64,000 nt of DNA, from assembly GCF_002892835.1 (NCBI RefSeq), contig NZ_PJMB01000005.1, forward strand, positions 248,001 through 312,000, written 5' to 3'. A program made the position numbers and the translations under genes. Source of the stretch: Arthrobacter sp. AFG7.2. GTDB lineage: Bacteria; Actinomycetota; Actinomycetes; Actinomycetales; Micrococcaceae. The notes under the pieces are model-generated. The model saw only the letters and a program-made list of their open reading frames with translations, was not told the DNA's origin and ran no database searches. Within the stretch, counting starts at the first letter, position 1, and each line of letters starts with the position of its first letter. Positions 41,782 through 51,603 of the stretch are shown in pieces.

Positions 41782-42687
41782 CTACCCACGTTCCCTGCGG
41801 AAGTCCAGCACCAGGTCCTCCGGTGCCTCGAGCCGACGCCACCCGGAGGTTAGGCCATGGGAAGGCAGGGCCGCGGCCGCCGGCATCCTGTCGACGGCTG
41901 CAAGACGGCCGAGATCCAGGCCGGTGAGGCCGGCAATGTCCCGAACCGGGGCCTGGAAGGTGCGGAAAGGGCCAAGCGGGGGTGCCTCATCCATAGCTCC
42001 CGGCAACGGGACATCGGGCAGTTCGCGCAGTTGAGGCGTTTGGTCCACTACATATCCGGTGGAAGAGAGCTCTCCGTCGTGGAGGAATACCGCCACTTTA
42101 AAGAAAAGGAGCGGAATGTCTACCCCGCGGTACACGGGGTCGGAAATGCCGAAAATGGGGCCAGTGAACACCACAAGACGTCGGTCATAGTTGGCGGCAT
42201 GGTCCAGGAGGTAGGACTCCAGCCCAAGCCACAGGTCAAGGCCCTGGTTAAACTTTGCCGCTTGCGGGGCCGCGTTGGTGTAGTGGAAGGTGTCGTCGTT
42301 GGCCTGGGCTGCCTCCTGGCGGGTGTCTCCCCACACAGCAGAGGCCCTGCGGACCAGGTGGCCCCGGTCAATATCGTTCCGGGCGTACACGCGTGCTCCG
42401 GTCTGCTGGTCTTCGCCGAGCCTCGGATCGAGCCGCCATTCGATTCCGGAACGACTCACGTCCATGATCTTTTTTCCGTCTATTCCCACGGCGGTGATGG
42501 CCGCAAGACGTTTATCCAGCCGCATGAGCACCGAAAAGTGTGTGTACGGGAGCAGAACTGTCTCGACCCCTGCCAGTGTCGGAACCGCCACGGTGACGCC
42601 CAGGAAGTTGACGTCGAAACCGGAACGCTTGGACAGGTCGCCCACGGAGGCGGATGGGAACCCGGGTACCAGCGTAAATTCATCCAT
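41782..42687 (-). CDS. DNA/RNA non-specific endonuclease (NUC1 family)
   Basis: A 301-residue beta-beta-alpha-metal nuclease. The signature DRGHLVRRAS (catalytic His) and FHYTNAAPQAAKFNQG (Asn that binds magnesium) are intact, with HDIP-like GVDIPLLFFKVAVF strand after them. There is no signal peptide, so it is either cytoplasmic or exported by another route. It cleaves DNA and RNA without sequence preference in known members. ATG 42687 begins the conserved part; upstream open frame has an unlike composition. It lies at the left edge of an accessory region with an IS element. Confidence 0.87.
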   Translation of the reverse strand: MDEFTLVPGFPSASVGDLSKRSGFDVNFLGVTVAVPTLAGVETVLLPYTHFSVLMRLDKRLAAITAVGIDGKKIMDVSRSGIEWRLDPRLGEDQQTGARVYARNDIDRGHLVRRASAVWGDTRQEAAQANDDTFHYTNAAPQAAKFNQGLDLWLGLESYLLDHAANYDRRLVVFTGPIFGISDPVYRGVDIPLLFFKVAVFLHDGELSSTGYVVDQTPQLRELPDVPLPGAMDEAPPLGPFRTFQAPVRDIAGLTGLDLGRLAAVDRMPAAAALPSHGLTSGWRRLEAPEDLVLDFRRERG

Positions 42688-42978
42688 GGGTCGGACCCTA
42701 GCACCGCGGACTGACACGCATGTCGTGCACAGCCCAGACTTTGGTGAGGGTGGGCGCTTCTTGAGTTCACACCAGGGGTGGCAGCCATGGCCCGACTCCG
42801 GATCGGTCACATTTGGCGTGCAGGACGAGGAGGCGCCGTTCCGTCTACGCTGGGTCGACCACGTGTCCGTCACGTGACCTGGGAGCAGCGGGCAGGGTCG
42901 TAATGAGCTGGGTTAACACCACCTGCGACCGAAGGATGCCACATGCTTGAGCCGGACAACTCCTCTTTAGGCTGCGTC
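42688..42978. other. Upstream region of the nuclease gene up to the IS target
   Basis: About 290 bases with no gene recognised. A short frame beginning ATG 42943 ends after 13 codons once the IS is removed and is not supported. It should hold the nuclease promoter on the minus strand and the original promoter of the small gene beyond the IS. Confidence 0.45.
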
Positions 42979-43046
42979 CAATGTGTCAGCGACGGTCGAA
43001 AACTGAGCCATTTCGTGGGTTGAAAAGTGAGCCACGTTGATGTTGG

Positions 43047-43818
<772 letters not shown>

Positions 43819-43819
<1 letters not shown>

Positions 43820-45034
43820 CACGCGACCTGCCCATCATCGAGCACGACACCGAACGCCCGGTCGTAGTCAGCCAGGTCCCGCAGCCCCGCCGTATCCGTT
43901 GGAGGTGCAGGGTTTTGGAAGGCTTTCCGCATCGTCCGGGCAGCCTCGACGTGGTCCGAATCAGTGACCGTCAGGCCGACGCCCCAGGACCGGGGATGGC
44001 ATCCGACGCAGCGGCCGTCCAGGCTGATGGTGACCGTTTCCAGGTCCGCCGTGACGTCGACGAACCTGCCGATCGCCTGCGGGTGCACGGAGTAGTCGTT
44101 GGATCCCATCCGGACGTAGTAGTCCCGCGGGAGCCTGACCCTGGTCGCGAATCCGGTCACGGGCGGAACCGGCGGCAGCCCCAGCATCGCCGCTTTGTCC
44201 TGTCGGATCAGCTCCGCAGGCCGGGCACCGGTCCGTCGGACCATCCGGTTGTTCGCCTTGGGCAGCCACTGGCTGAGCTGGGCGTTGAAAATCCTCCGGT
44301 GAGGCGAAGGTCCGGCCGGGCAGGAACGAGGTTTCCAGGAACTGGTTGGCCCGCTCCACCACGCCCTTGCTCTCCGGATCGTAGGGGACCTGCACGATCC
44401 TGGTCGCGAGGACCCCGGCGAACGCCGCAACGCCGGCGGCGTAACTGTTCCGCCGCCCGATGCCGGTTTCGTTGTCCCAGATCAGCCGCCGAGGCACCGC
44501 GCCCAGGGATCCGATCAGCTCCCACATCCCGGCCAGCAAATCCCCGGTCATCCGCGACGGGATCATCCGGGCCATGATGAACCGTGAGTGCGAGGACACC
44601 ATCACCAGCACCGGCAGAACCCTTGGCTTCTCGGACCCGACCGGTATCCGCACCTCCGGGAACCACAAATCGCACTGCGCCTGATCGCCCGGTTCGTAAC
44701 TGATCCGGTCCGCGGGATCCGCTGGAGCAAACTCCGGCCGAATCCTGGCCACGTTCTCCCGGAACCACGCCGGAGACCCGGACCAGCCCACACGCTCCGC
44801 CAGCACCGTCGCTGGCATCCGCGGATTCTCCCTCAGCAGCGCACGGATGGCCGGTTCCACCGTCTTGATCCCGGAGTCCTGCGGCGCACGCACATAAGTC
44901 GGCGGACCGTCGGCGCTGACCGCTTTCGCAACGGTGTTCCGGGAAATACCCAGCCGCGCCGCTATCGACCTCATCGACTCACCCTCGGCAAGATGCAACC
45001 GCCGAATAAGCGCCCAATCCTCCACTGTGATCAC
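43819..45034 (-). pseudogene. istA: istA, IS21 transposase, frameshifted
   Basis: The start GTG 45034 leads into the helix-turn-helix (SMRSIAARLGISRNTVAKAV) and the DDE core (GDQAQCDLWFPEV, then RRLIWDNETGIG and SKGVVERANQFLETSFL). At 44288-44291 a run of four A (four T on the coding strand) in place of the expected three changes SPEDFNAQLSQWL to SPEDFQRPAQP. The C-terminal part continues in the new frame to TGA 43819 (RMGSNDYSVHPQAIGRFVDV). One inserted base is enough to explain it; transcriptional slippage is possible but a 4-base run is short for that. Confidence 0.9.
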
Positions 45035-45109
45035 CCACCCAATCGTTTGGAACGGGTGGCTCAGTTTTCAACCGTCACTATGGCTCAGTTTTCGACCATC
45101 ACCGACACA

Positions 45110-45373
45110 ATGACGGTGCCAGACGGAGTCGTGAAGCGCAGAAGAAAGCGGAACCGGATTCGTCATCAACGTTTTGCCGTCGGCGAGCACGTCCGCTTTG
45201 CTGATGGGACATTGGCAGGGACCGGGGTAGTGGATGCCGTCACGGCCGACTTCTCGATTATCTGGATCTGGGCTGACGGTGGCAGCGGCCGCCGGATGTT
45301 CCTTCAGGGCATGGGCGCCATCGTGGAACCCCTCCAGGAAAACGATGAAGGAAGGACACCAAATGTGCGTTAA
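45110..45373 (+). CDS. Small basic hypothetical protein, promoter cut off by the IS
   Basis: An 87-residue protein with a very basic start (VVKRRRKRNRIRHQRFAVGE) and a beta-rich remainder (HVRFADGTLAGTGVVDAVTADFSIIWIWADGGSGRRMFLQGMG) that looks like a small SH3/KOW-like barrel. No family assigned. The ATG lies inside the CAATG target duplication, so the coding region is intact but its own ribosome site and promoter are now on the far side of the IS. The stop codon TAA is in the 19-bp direct repeat. Expression is doubtful. Confidence 0.6.
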   Translation: MTVPDGVVKRRRKRNRIRHQRFAVGEHVRFADGTLAGTGVVDAVTADFSIIWIWADGGSGRRMFLQGMGAIVEPLQENDEGRTPNVR

Positions 45374-45388
45374 CCAGCGAAAAACCCC
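45370..45388. repeat. 19-bp direct repeat, left copy (candidate att site)
   Basis: TTAACCAGCGAAAAACCCC, identical and in the same orientation as 47838-47856, which lies in the tRNA-Thr terminator. This copy coincides with the end of the small gene on the left and with the truncation of the vWA domain on the right. It is a candidate attL/attR of a lost or reduced element. Confidence 0.6.
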
Positions 45389-46662
45389 GGAAACCCCTGG
45401 GTAGACGTTGACGGGATCTGTCAGGACGACGGCGGCCTTGGTCGCACCGTTCCTCCACTCCAGTCCGTTGAAGGCAGTCATCAGGGCGTGGAGTGCGGCC
45501 TCCGGGCGGTCCCCTCCACCGGACGCGTAAATCGTAGAGAGCTGAGTAGAGAACTCCTGGGTGTCTTCCTGGAACCCACTGAGGATCCGGGCTGAGAACT
45601 GCTCTCCCGCGTCCTTGTATTCGATCAGGGCGACGCGGCCCCGGTTTGCCTTGATTGTGTCGGCCATTTCAGCGGCGAAGGCCTTGGTCGCGTCAATCCG
45701 TCCCCACATCGATCCCGTCGAGTCGATGAGGAAGACCACGTCCAGGCCTGTGGCTCCTGAAGCCGGCAGGGTGACGCTGTCGTTGACCTGCCCCGCGGGC
45801 AGAAGCGGCTTGAGCCGCTTTGCGATCCCGGCTGCAGCCTTATCGATGCTCTGACTGTCGCCCCAGTAGTTCATGTGGCCGTTGTTGTCCCAGAACACGC
45901 GGCTGGAACCGCAGACGAAGTCCTTCGGGGCGCAGGAAAGACCCGTAGCTGAGGTGAAGCCATGTGGAAGATACGGGATTCGAGAGCCGAGGGAGCCTTG
46001 GAAGACCTCACAGTTCGGAACGTCGAAGCGCCACTCAGAGTCTGACGTCTTATCAAGGCAGGCAACTGGGGCTGCGCCGGGCAGGTAGTTGGTGCCTTCC
46101 GGGAGAAAGAGTTTGGGGTCGCCAAAAAGCGCTTGGTAGACGACGCAGCCGCGTAGGCTGTTGCTGAGCTTTTCGTTGTATGCCTCGCCCACGACCTGGG
46201 CGCCCTGGGAGTACCCGCCGAGCACGAAGTGGGCGTCCGGGCGGGCGGCGGCGCGCTTGGTCAGGTAGGCATTCTGCTCGTCAACACCTTCGTTGACGCT
46301 GTCGCCGTAGGTGGACCCGCCGCCGGTAGCCCCCGCCCCGATGGTGTTCCGGATGGACTCCCAGCCCCGATCCGTTCCGACCGGCACCGCAGGATAGGAG
46401 AACCCGTCGACGCCCCCTTGCCGAGTTCGTACTCGTGAAGGGTCTCCGGGCTAGAAAGCCGAGCACGGATTTGGGATACGAAGCGATCTTCTTCATTGTT
46501 GTTCAGGCCTTGTCCCGAACCCCTCGCGAAGACGCTTTCTACAGGAGCACATGCCTCGGCCACGGGGTCAGCTGCGGCCGCTGGCGGAATCGTTACGGTC
46601 AAGGCAGCCAGTGCAGTGGCCAGGCATAGAGCGGTTGATTGGAAAGGAGTTTTTAAGCGCAC
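45389..46662 (-). pseudogene. Cutinase fused to von Willebrand A domain, frameshifted and 3'-truncated
   Basis: GTG 46662 starts a signal peptide (CLATALAALTVTIPPAAAA) and a cutinase domain: VESVFARGSGQ, catalytic Ser in LGGYSQGAQVVG, Asp in CAPKDFVCG and His in NNGHMNYWGD. After a short linker a vWA domain begins with the MIDAS motif VVFLIDSTGSMWG and runs about 120 residues to AAVVLTDPVN. Two defects: a frameshift at the C5 run 46413-46417 (coding-strand G5 where six would restore GGVDGFSYPAVPVG), and loss of the last third of the vWA domain at the 19-bp repeat. The frame continues to 45068 through foreign and IS sequence. Confidence 0.85.
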
Positions 46663-46800
46663 AGAATTACCCCCACTGTTTCTGAACGGAATCGCCGCCT
46701 TGTTCTGCGGCTCAAAACTGCGGATGCGGCTTGAATGTCCTCAGGCCACCTGCCTGTTTATCCGGTCGCCAGAGAAATTACCCTCAAGATTTTTAAAGGT

Positions 46801-47283
46801 TTAGTCCACCACTGGGCGGACGATCATCGTGACGATCTGGGATTCGTTCAGGCCAGGGCTCGCTGCGTTGAGCATGTAGCTGTATTCCCCATCCGTGCCG
46901 GAGAATCTGCAAATGGTGATGGAGCCGCTTACATTCGCGGGCCGCTGGCAAGGAGCGTCGGTCTTCATCTCGAAGCCGACTCCCGACACTACAGCTGTGA
47001 CGTCGCTTGTGGTCAACTGTTTCCCTGCATCCCATTGCCGGGAAAGGCTGGGGCAAGGATTAGTGCTCATGCACAGAAAACGCTCGGAGCGCACGATTTC
47101 GTCAGTCAGCTGCCAGTCCGGCGGGATGGCGAAGCGTCCGGCGCGGGCAAGCATATCCGCCGTTACCTTTTCCTCTGCAGACTGGACGAGGAAGAACGCG
47201 ATCGCACCGAGGACAAAGACCGCTGCCAGGACAATTCCGACAATACGTTTCACCGGTTCCCCCAAACCCATCAGTGCCTGCAT
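46801..47283 (-). CDS. Hypothetical membrane-anchored protein
   Basis: Not recognised. 160 residues with one N-terminal TM helix at about 14-33 (IVGIVLAAVFVLGAIAFFLV) and an extracytoplasmic domain of about 125 residues. That domain has four cysteines (FLCMSTNPC, APCQRP, ITICRF), which could form two disulfides. It ends SQIVTMIVRPVVD. It is encoded upstream of the cutinase-vWA gene in the same direction, 138 bases away, within the candidate element. The start is ATG 47283 or 47271; the first has GGGAT nearby. Confidence 0.65.
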   Translation of the reverse strand: MQALMGLGEPVKRIVGIVLAAVFVLGAIAFFLVQSAEEKVTADMLARAGRFAIPPDWQLTDEIVRSERFLCMSTNPCPSLSRQWDAGKQLTTSDVTAVVSGVGFEMKTDAPCQRPANVSGSITICRFSGTDGEYSYMLNAASPGLNESQIVTMIVRPVVD

Positions 47284-47837
47284 AGATCCCGGTCAACCGC
47301 CGTCAGCGCTGAACGCATCCTACCTGCATCCATGCGCCGTGTCAGCGCCTGCGACGAACGTCAGGTACTGGGTTCTTTCCTGGTGCTGGCAGAGGTCGCA
47401 GCCTGACCCTGACCAGTCCGAAGGGTCTGGTGGAGAACTTATATTGTGGCCTGACATCCAACGACGTTCCGTCGTGCGTCAAGACCCATCAGTCATCTAG
47501 CCGGCAGGGACTGAAGCGACACCCCGCGGCTGCCACCGGCAAGCGCCTGATTTTTCTCTTCAAGAAGCGAGACCGATAGACGCTTCCCGTTGCCGTTGTG
47601 ACCTCGAATCACCCGTGGTCATTGCCGGTGATTCGTTGTCCTATGCCTGGACCTTATCCGCATGCTCCGTCAATGGCTTGACGGATAACAGCTGATGCTC
47701 CGATCAAAATGCGAAGGCGAGCCACGGCAGGGGGGCGATCTGAAGCGGGACTGGAATCTCATCACCCAAGCAAGCGCTGTGGAAGGAGCGACAAAGTGTG
47801 CCATAAGTGTGCCCTGCCCCGAGAAAGACTTCATCGC
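47284..47837. other. Gene-free stretch inside the candidate element
   Basis: About 550 bases without a supported gene. Short frames have no recognised features. There is a small hairpin CCGTCAA-TGGC-TTGACGG near 47670 and a repeated GTGTGCC (about 47797-47816) near the right 19-bp repeat. It could be the remains of an integrase or attachment region, but nothing identifiable is left. Confidence 0.45.
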
Positions 47838-47856
47838 TTAACCAGCGAAAAACCCC
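47838..47856. repeat. 19-bp direct repeat, right copy, in the tRNA-Thr terminator
   Basis: TTAACCAGCGAAAAACCCC, same orientation as the copy at 45370-45388. On the minus strand it contributes the GGGG-TTTTT end of the tRNA-Thr terminator, so this copy looks like the chromosomal attachment side. Confidence 0.6.
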
Positions 47857-47890
47857 CTAAAGCCCTAAAACTAGGGGCAATAGGGGGTTT
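47848..47890 (-). terminator. Terminator of tRNA-Thr
   Basis: On the minus strand AACCCCCTA (from 47889) pairs with TAGGGGGTT (to 47851), with a smaller inner hairpin CCCTAGTTTTAGGG, and ends in TTTTTCGC. It lies 7 bases after the tRNA and overlaps the 19-bp repeat. Confidence 0.8.
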
Positions 47891-47896
47891 ATCCCG

Positions 47897-47969
47897 AGCT
47901 TCCTATCAGAATCGAACTGATGACCTTTTCATTACGAGTGAAACGCTCTACCGACTGAGCTAAGGAAGC
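47897..47969 (-). tRNA. tRNA-Thr (anticodon CGT)
   Basis: A 73-base minus-strand tRNA. Acceptor stem GCTTCCT/AGGAAGC with discriminator T, D-arm AGCTCAGTCGGTAGAGC, anticodon stem TTTCA/TGAAA closing loop CTCGTAA with anticodon CGT, T-arm AGTTCGATTCT. CCA is not encoded. It decodes ACG. It is a plausible integration site for the element to its left. Confidence 0.97.
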
Positions 47970-48073
47970 ACCGCATGAACGTCCAGGCGAACCGGGCTCT
48001 TCATGCAAGATTCAACTGTAATAGAGTCCCTGCGCCCGGGTCAAAATGGCTTGTCCGGTGGAGACTGAGGCCT

Positions 48074-49639
48074 TCAGCACACGGTGTTGTCGGCGGGAAC
48101 CTGGCCGCTCACCAGATACTCGTCCACTGCGTCTTCGATGCAGCTGTTCGACCGGCCGTAAGCTGTGTGGCCTTCACCTTCCCAGGTCATAAGTGCAGCG
48201 TTTCCCAACTGCTTGCGCAATGATGCCGCCCATTCCACGGGCGTGGCCGGGTCACCCGTGGTGCCGATGACGACAATGGGGGATTCGCCCCCGTATTCCA
48301 CCGGCGAGGGCGTGCGCACGTTCTCATACGGCCAGTCAATGCAGTTGGTGCCGCCATAGGCAAAGAAATATCCGAAGGTGGGGGAGTCCTGCATCAGGCG
48401 CTGCTGCTCCGCGCGCATCCCGGCGGTGTCGGACACCATGGGGTAGTCAAGGCAGTTGATGGCGTTGAACGCGAACGTCGAGTTGGACGTGTATGTTCCG
48501 TTGGAGGAGCGGTCCGCGCCCAGGTCTGCGAGCCGCAGCATAAGGCTGACATCCCCCGTCATCGCGGCTTCCAGGGCCTGCGTCAATGCGGGCCAGCTTT
48601 GGTCGTTGTACAGCGGCGTGATCAGGCCGCTCACGAACATGGTGGCATTGACCACGCGTCCGTCCTTTGCCGTGCGCGGGGTCTGCTGGACTGCGGCGAT
48701 CACGTCGCGGATCTGTTGGACACCCGAATCCACGTCCCCGCTCAGAGGGCACCCGTCCTGCGCCTGGCACCTGGCAACATAGGCCCTGATTGCCTTCTCG
48801 AAGGCGCGGGCCTGGCCGCTGGTGAGTTCTTCATTGCTGATGGCGGGGTCCAGGGCGCCGTCCAGCACCATCCGCCCCACATTGTCAGGAAACAACGAAG
48901 CATAGGTGGAGCCCAGGAACGTGCCGTACGAGTAGCCGAGGTAGTTGAGCTTTGCGTCATTGACCACGGCCCGAAGAACGTCCAGGTCCTTGGCGGAACT
49001 GACAGTGTCGATATGTCCCAGCACCGGCCCGGTCTGCTCGTCGCACTTGGCAGCAATTGCCTTGTTGTCGGCAAGGGCCGCGGCCAGGCCGGCATCCGTT
49101 TCGAGGTCGTAGATCTTGGCCCTGGCGGCGTCCCGCTCAGCGTCAGTCATGCAGGTTACCGGCGCGGAGCGCTTCACGCCCCGGGGGTCGAAGCCCACAA
49201 CGTCATACCCGTCACGCACAGCCTGGGAGAAATGCGTTCCGGCCGCATCCTTAACGAAGTCATACCCGGAAGCACCAGGACCACCGGGGTTGACCAGCAG
49301 GCTGCCTGTTTTCTTTCCTGTGCTTGAAGCCCTCAGGACGGCAAGCTGGATCGTCTCGCCGTCCGGAGTGTCATAGTCCATAGGCACCGTCACTTTGGCG
49401 CACTGAAACTCACCCTCACAGGGCTCCCACACGACTTCCTGGGAGTAGAAATCCTCAAGTCCTGCCGGGGCAGATGCAACGATCGACGGATCGGCCTTGG
49501 CGGTTGCGGGATCCTGACTTCGGTCATCGCCGCTTATAAGGCTGCAGGATGCCAGAACCATGGCCAGGGCCATGGCCCCCAAGGCACGGAGGCCCATCGC
49601 CGCGGCTGGCGGACGTACAGGCAGGGAGCGGGCAGTCAT
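48074..49639 (-). CDS. Secreted lipoprotein alpha/beta hydrolase, TAP-type
   Basis: A 521-residue hydrolase. Signal peptide with lipobox LASC at about residue 32, then PWEPCEGEFQCAKVTVPMDYDTPDG, a region typical of tripeptidyl aminopeptidase-like proteins. Oxyanion segment NPGGPGASG, nucleophile in YLGYSYGTFLGS, Asp in VIGTTGDPATPVEW and His in EGEGHTAYG complete the triad. Four or more cysteines suggest disulfides. It probably clips peptides at the cell surface. The gene starts 17 bases after holB and may be read from the tmk-holB message. Confidence 0.93.
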   Translation of the reverse strand: MTARSLPVRPPAAAMGLRALGAMALAMVLASCSLISGDDRSQDPATAKADPSIVASAPAGLEDFYSQEVVWEPCEGEFQCAKVTVPMDYDTPDGETIQLAVLRASSTGKKTGSLLVNPGGPGASGYDFVKDAAGTHFSQAVRDGYDVVGFDPRGVKRSAPVTCMTDAERDAARAKIYDLETDAGLAAALADNKAIAAKCDEQTGPVLGHIDTVSSAKDLDVLRAVVNDAKLNYLGYSYGTFLGSTYASLFPDNVGRMVLDGALDPAISNEELTSGQARAFEKAIRAYVARCQAQDGCPLSGDVDSGVQQIRDVIAAVQQTPRTAKDGRVVNATMFVSGLITPLYNDQSWPALTQALEAAMTGDVSLMLRLADLGADRSSNGTYTSNSTFAFNAINCLDYPMVSDTAGMRAEQQRLMQDSPTFGYFFAYGGTNCIDWPYENVRTPSPVEYGGESPIVVIGTTGDPATPVEWAASLRKQLGNAALMTWEGEGHTAYGRSNSCIEDAVDEYLVSGQVPADNTVC

Positions 49640-49656
49640 CGGGTCTCCTTGAAGGA

Positions 49657-50799
49657 CTAGATCAGGCTGGCTGCCATGGACTCAATGGTCAACAGCGGTG
49701 CAACGTTGGTGGTAGTGATGCGTTCGCGGGCCTTGTTGATGGCATCCATCCTGGCAAGGGTTGCTTCCGGAGTGGAGCGGCCGGCGAACTCCTCCAATTC
49801 GCTCCTGAGCTCAACGTTCACCAGTTCCACGGCATTCCCAAGCTGAATAATCAGTACGTCCCGGTAAAAAGAGAGGAGATCCGTCAGTGTCCGGTCCAGG
49901 GAATCGGTAACGGACCGCTTCGCCCGGCGCTTCTGGTCCTCCTCGAGCTGCTTTACCTGGCTGCGCATAGCCGGCGGAAGAGTCCCGGATTCGGGGGCAC
50001 CCAGCGTTGCGAGCAGGGCGGCCTTCTCCGCGGCGTCCCGTTCTTCGTTGGAACTGTTGGCCTCCGCGGTGGCGATTTTGACGAGCTTGTCTGCCATCAT
50101 CACTGCAGCTGTAACGCCGCGCAGGCCGAGCGGAAACCGCACCGTTTCGAGCCGGCGTTCCCTGGCTGCAGGGTCCCTGGCCAGCCGCCGGGCGACGCCC
50201 ACATGGCTTTGCGCCGCCCTGGCCGCCGCCTCTGCGAGAGCCGGATCGACGCCGTCGCGCTTTACCAGCAGGGCAGCCACGTCAGCGGCCGGCGGAAGCC
50301 TCAGCCCGACGCTCCGGCAGCGCGAACGGATGGTCACCAGGACGTCGGCCGGGGACGGAGCACACAGCATCCACACGGTCCGGGGAGTTGGTTCCTCGAT
50401 GGCTTTGAGGAGAACGTTGGTGGTGCGCTCCGCCATGCGGTCCGCATCCTCCACCACGATGATGCGCCATCGCCCGGAAGAGGGCCTGTTTCCCGCGGTG
50501 GCCACCAGTTCCCGGGCTTCGTCAATGGTGATGGTCACTTTCTCGGTCCGGATGAACGTGACGTCCGAATGCGTCTCACCCAGGATGGTCAGGCAGGCCG
50601 CGCAGTGCCCGCAGCCGCGAAGGCTGACATCGTCCTGGTCGCAGTTCAGGGCAGCTGCGAACGCCTTGGCGGCGTTGGAGCGCCCGGAGCCTGGCGGACC
50701 GGTAAAAAGCCATGCATGCGTCAGTCCCTCGCCGCTGGACGCCTGCCGCAATTGTTCGACGACGGCGGGTTGCCCTTGCAGGTCATCCCACACCGTCAC
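49657..50799 (-). CDS. holB: DNA polymerase III subunit delta'
   Basis: A 380-residue clamp-loader subunit. AAA+ N-terminal part: WLFTGPPGSGRSNAAKAFA (Walker A with Arg in place of Lys, so ATP hydrolysis is unlikely, as known for delta'), zinc ligands CGHCAAC, VVEDADRMAERTTNVLLKAIEEPT, and sensor region MLCAPSPADVLVTIRSRCR. Acts with tau/gamma and delta to load the beta clamp. GTG 50799 overlaps the tmk stop (GTGA), so both are translated together. Confidence 0.95.
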   Translation of the reverse strand: MTVWDDLQGQPAVVEQLRQASSGEGLTHAWLFTGPPGSGRSNAAKAFAAALNCDQDDVSLRGCGHCAACLTILGETHSDVTFIRTEKVTITIDEARELVATAGNRPSSGRWRIIVVEDADRMAERTTNVLLKAIEEPTPRTVWMLCAPSPADVLVTIRSRCRSVGLRLPPAADVAALLVKRDGVDPALAEAAARAAQSHVGVARRLARDPAARERRLETVRFPLGLRGVTAAVMMADKLVKIATAEANSSNEERDAAEKAALLATLGAPESGTLPPAMRSQVKQLEEDQKRRAKRSVTDSLDRTLTDLLSFYRDVLIIQLGNAVELVNVELRSELEEFAGRSTPEATLARMDAINKARERITTTNVAPLLTIESMAASLI

Positions 50800-51488
50800 A
50801 GCGGGTCACCATCGGGGTTGCCTGGAATGGCTCCTGCAGGGACTCCGTGGAGCGAAGCCAGGAGGCTGCAGACCCGGTCAAGAATCCGGGCGGACAGGTC
50901 AGCAACCGAATCATGCGCCGGCAGTACCAGGTAGGACTCCGGACGCCTGCCGGCCAATTCCAGGAACGCGTCGCGGATCCGGGAATGGAAGTCATCAGCT
51001 TCCGATTCCAGCCGGTCCTCCGCAGCGGCACCTGCCTTACGGCGCTGGCGGCCGACAGCAGGATCCACATCCAGCAGGACCGTGAGGTGGGGCTGCAGGC
51101 CGGAGGTGGCCCACTCGTTAAGCGACTTCACGGCGTCCTCGCCCAGCCCCCGCCCGGCGCCCTGGTAGGCGACCGAGGAGTCGATGTACCTGTCCGTGAG
51201 GACAATGTCGCCACGCTCGAGTGCCGGCCGGATGACCTGGCCGGCATGGGCGGCCCGGGACGCGGCAAAGATGAGCGCTTCTGTGTGGGCGTCGATGTGG
51301 CCATGGCCGTGGTCCAGAACCAGGGAACGCAACTTTTCACCGATGGGGGTCCCGCCCGGCTCACGTGTGCGCAGGACGGTATGGCCCCGGGCTTCAAGGG
51401 CCGCGGCAAGGCGGGCAGCCTGCGTTGACTTGCCGGCGCCGTCGCCGCCTTCAAACGCGATGAAAAGACCGGCCCGTTGTTTGCTCAC
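50796..51488 (-). CDS. tmk: Thymidylate kinase
   Basis: Phosphorylates dTMP to dTDP with ATP. The 230-residue protein has P-loop FEGGDGAGKSTQAARLA, the REPGGTPIGE substrate loop, TDRYIDSSVAYQGAGRGL (DRY motif) and the LID-type region RQRRKAGAAAEDRLE. It has a C-terminal extension of about 15 residues rich in Gly/Pro. Start ATG 51488. It is the first gene of tmk-holB. Confidence 0.97.
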   Translation of the reverse strand: MSKQRAGLFIAFEGGDGAGKSTQAARLAAALEARGHTVLRTREPGGTPIGEKLRSLVLDHGHGHIDAHTEALIFAASRAAHAGQVIRPALERGDIVLTDRYIDSSVAYQGAGRGLGEDAVKSLNEWATSGLQPHLTVLLDVDPAVGRQRRKAGAAAEDRLESEADDFHSRIRDAFLELAGRRPESYLVLPAHDSVADLSARILDRVCSLLASLHGVPAGAIPGNPDGDPL

Positions 51489-51603
51489 CTATCAAGCCTA
51501 CCGACCCCCGGTGACAAATCCGATTGGGCCTGTGGACGGAAAGCCCGTGCAACTGCCGGTAACAGCTTTCGGGTGCCTGCCTGGCGGACAGTACGCTTTC
51601 ACC

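Noticed and set aside
44288..44291. Programmed frameshift in istA
   Set aside because: The four-base run is too short for efficient slippage, and istB carries independent lesions, so decay is the simpler reading.
47709..47963. 84-codon plus-strand frame near tRNA-Thr
   Set aside because: It overlaps the tRNA gene and terminator and has no ribosome site or family features.
51489..51603. SAM riboswitch ahead of the trans-sulfuration gene
   Set aside because: None of the conserved SAM-aptamer blocks could be found in this short leader.
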